Below are positions 35,828 to 36,337 of a DNA stretch of 36,337 nt, one piece after another. Made by a program: the position numbers and the translations under genes. The stretch covers positions 1-36,337 of the forward strand of contig NZ_FNDE01000036.1 in assembly GCF_900099925.1 (NCBI RefSeq), written 5' to 3'. The notes under the pieces were generated by a model. The model saw only the letters and a program-made list of their open reading frames with translations, searched no databases and was not told the DNA's origin. Numbering within the stretch: position 1 is the first letter of the stretch; each line of letters begins with the position of its first letter. Source of the DNA: Aneurinibacillus thermoaerophilus. GTDB lineage: Bacteria; Bacillota; Bacilli; Aneurinibacillales; Aneurinibacillaceae.

Positions 35828-35868
35828 CCGAGAACACTCGTGACTTCAGTCATGAGATGAATGGGCTT
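35814..35868. repeat. IS200/IS605 left end, copy 2 of 2
   Basis: Matches 7409-7463 at 54 of 55 bases. Contains hairpin CTCGTGACT-TC-AGTCATGAG (35838-35857). Marks the start of the second element; the first part overlaps the end of the ZIP gene. Confidence 0.75.
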
Positions 35869-35905
35869 CGGACAAGGCGTGTCTTTTGACACGCCAATTG
35901 TCCGA
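35868..35905 (+). promoter_or_regulatory. Long leader hairpin before tnpA
   Basis: TCGGACAA-GGCGTGTC, loop TTTT, GACACGCC-AA-TTGTCCGA: 16 paired bases with a two-base bulge. No T-run follows. In IS200-type elements a hairpin of this kind in the tnpA leader blocks read-through transcription and hides the ribosome site; the position fits. It could also insulate the element from the ZIP gene transcript. Confidence 0.6.
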
Positions 35906-35908
35906 CAT

Positions 35909-36080
35909 ATGTTAACTTTGAAATCAATAAAAGCAAGGTTGCTATTTAAAGAGTTCCCCCAGTTAAAAAAGAAACTATGGGGAGGGGATCTTTGGAATCC
36001 ATCCTAACTTTGTGGCAACGGCTAGCGAACATACAGAAACGCAGATACGACAATACATTCAAAATCAGAAAGTGAGGTGA
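35909..36080 (+). pseudogene. tnpA: tnpA remnant (Y1 transposase tail)
   Basis: Reads LKSIKARLLFKEFPQLKKKL then WGGDLWNPS to a TAA at 36005-36007. One extra A there (CTAACTTT for CTACTTT) breaks the frame; the next frame continues YFVATASEHTETQIRQYIQNQKVR to TGA at 36078-36080. This is the last third of an IS200/IS605 TnpA, including the tyrosine in RQYIQNQ expected to be catalytic. The HUH motif and all N-terminal sequence are gone. The element cannot move on its own. Confidence 0.8.
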
Positions 36081-36087
36081 AAAGACA

Positions 36088-36337
36088 ATGGTAGTCAATA
36101 AAGCATACAAATTCCGTATCTATCCAAACAAAGAACAAGAAGTCTTAATCGCTAAAACGATGGGATGTAGTCGATTTGTGTTTAACTACTTCTTAGCAAA
36201 GTGGAACGAAACGTACAAAGCAACAGGCAAAGGGTTGTCATATGGAGCCTGTTGTTCTGAATTGCCGAATCTGAAAAAAAAATTACCTTGGCTAAAAGAA
36301 GTGGACAGCATCGCCATTCAGTCGTCAGTAAAAAATC
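36088..36337 (+). CDS. tnpB: TnpB, N-terminal part (runs off the window)
   Basis: ATG at 36088, 8 bases after GAGGTG, which overlaps the tnpA remnant's stop. 83 residues are seen, starting MVVNKAYKFRIYPNKEQEVL and including GCSRFVFNYFLAKWNE, the standard opening of IS200/IS605 TnpB (RNA-guided nuclease, ancestor of Cas12). No frameshift or stop in the visible part. Catalytic RuvC residues lie beyond the window. Because tnpA beside it is dead, this would be a TnpB kept or stranded without its transposase. Confidence 0.88.
   Translation, partial: MVVNKAYKFRIYPNKEQEVLIAKTMGCSRFVFNYFLAKWNETYKATGKGLSYGACCSELPNLKKKLPWLKEVDSIAIQSSVKN

Overview
The window looks like a chromosomal segment of a spore-forming, low-to-mid-GC Firmicute, most likely from the Paenibacillaceae-like Bacilli (Aneurinibacillus/Brevibacillus type; this is an inference, no 16S is present). 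Evidence: Spo0F, SpoIIR, a YhcN/YlaJ-type spore lipoprotein and a YjcZ-like miniprotein; strong GGAGG ribosome sites; and a gene order (fadF ... rpoE-pyrG-spo0F-fba-fsa-murA-glpX-rho-rpmE-tdk-prfA-prmC-spoIIR-ywlC-ywlD/mntP) that follows the known Bacillus subtilis order with insertions.

Region 1 (1-3780) is a graveyard of mobile DNA and orphan small genes: the tail of an IS3-type transposase abutting a broken IS630-type transposase, a small secreted protein bounded by two copies of NCPFK, a shrunken group II intron (domains V and VI still visible), a 28-residue YjcZ-like peptide, a frameshifted membrane-tail protein, a coiled-coil protein, and a scrap of tnpB with its right-end RNA region.

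Region 2 (3781-16590) is a fatty-acid/branched-chain acyl-CoA module: fadF (membrane FeS oxidoreductase), thiolase, 3-hydroxybutyryl-CoA dehydrogenase, two acyl-CoA dehydrogenases, MeaB, a TetR regulator and the fused isobutyryl-CoA mutase IcmF. Three 18-bp dyads of one shape lie before fadF, the thiolase and the tetR gene. A decayed IS200/IS605 element sits between thiolase and dehydrogenase.

Region 3 (16590-35830) is conserved core: rpoE (delta), pyrG with a GGGCU-type attenuation leader, spo0F with a SigH-like promoter, fba, fsa, murA, glpX, rho, then uppP, a Ktr/Trk potassium channel subunit and an unassigned radical SAM protein, rpmE, tdk, a spore-type lipoprotein, prfA-prmC, spoIIR, ywlC/tsaC (with a cluster of DnaA boxes over its 5' end), mntP and a ZIP transporter.

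Region 4 (35814-36337) is a second IS200/IS605 element whose left end is 54/55 identical to the one at 7409, with a decayed tnpA and an intact tnpB start that runs off the window.

Functionally, acyl-CoA dehydrogenase electrons (via an ETF not in this window) would go to FadF and the quinone pool; IcmF links isobutyryl-CoA to butyryl-CoA, which the dehydrogenases, Hbd and thiolase can take to acetyl-CoA. I see no tRNA, rRNA or CRISPR array. No clearly new multigene system was found; the best leads are the shared operator set, the DnaA-box cluster, the pyrG leader, the fossil intron and the orphan small genes.
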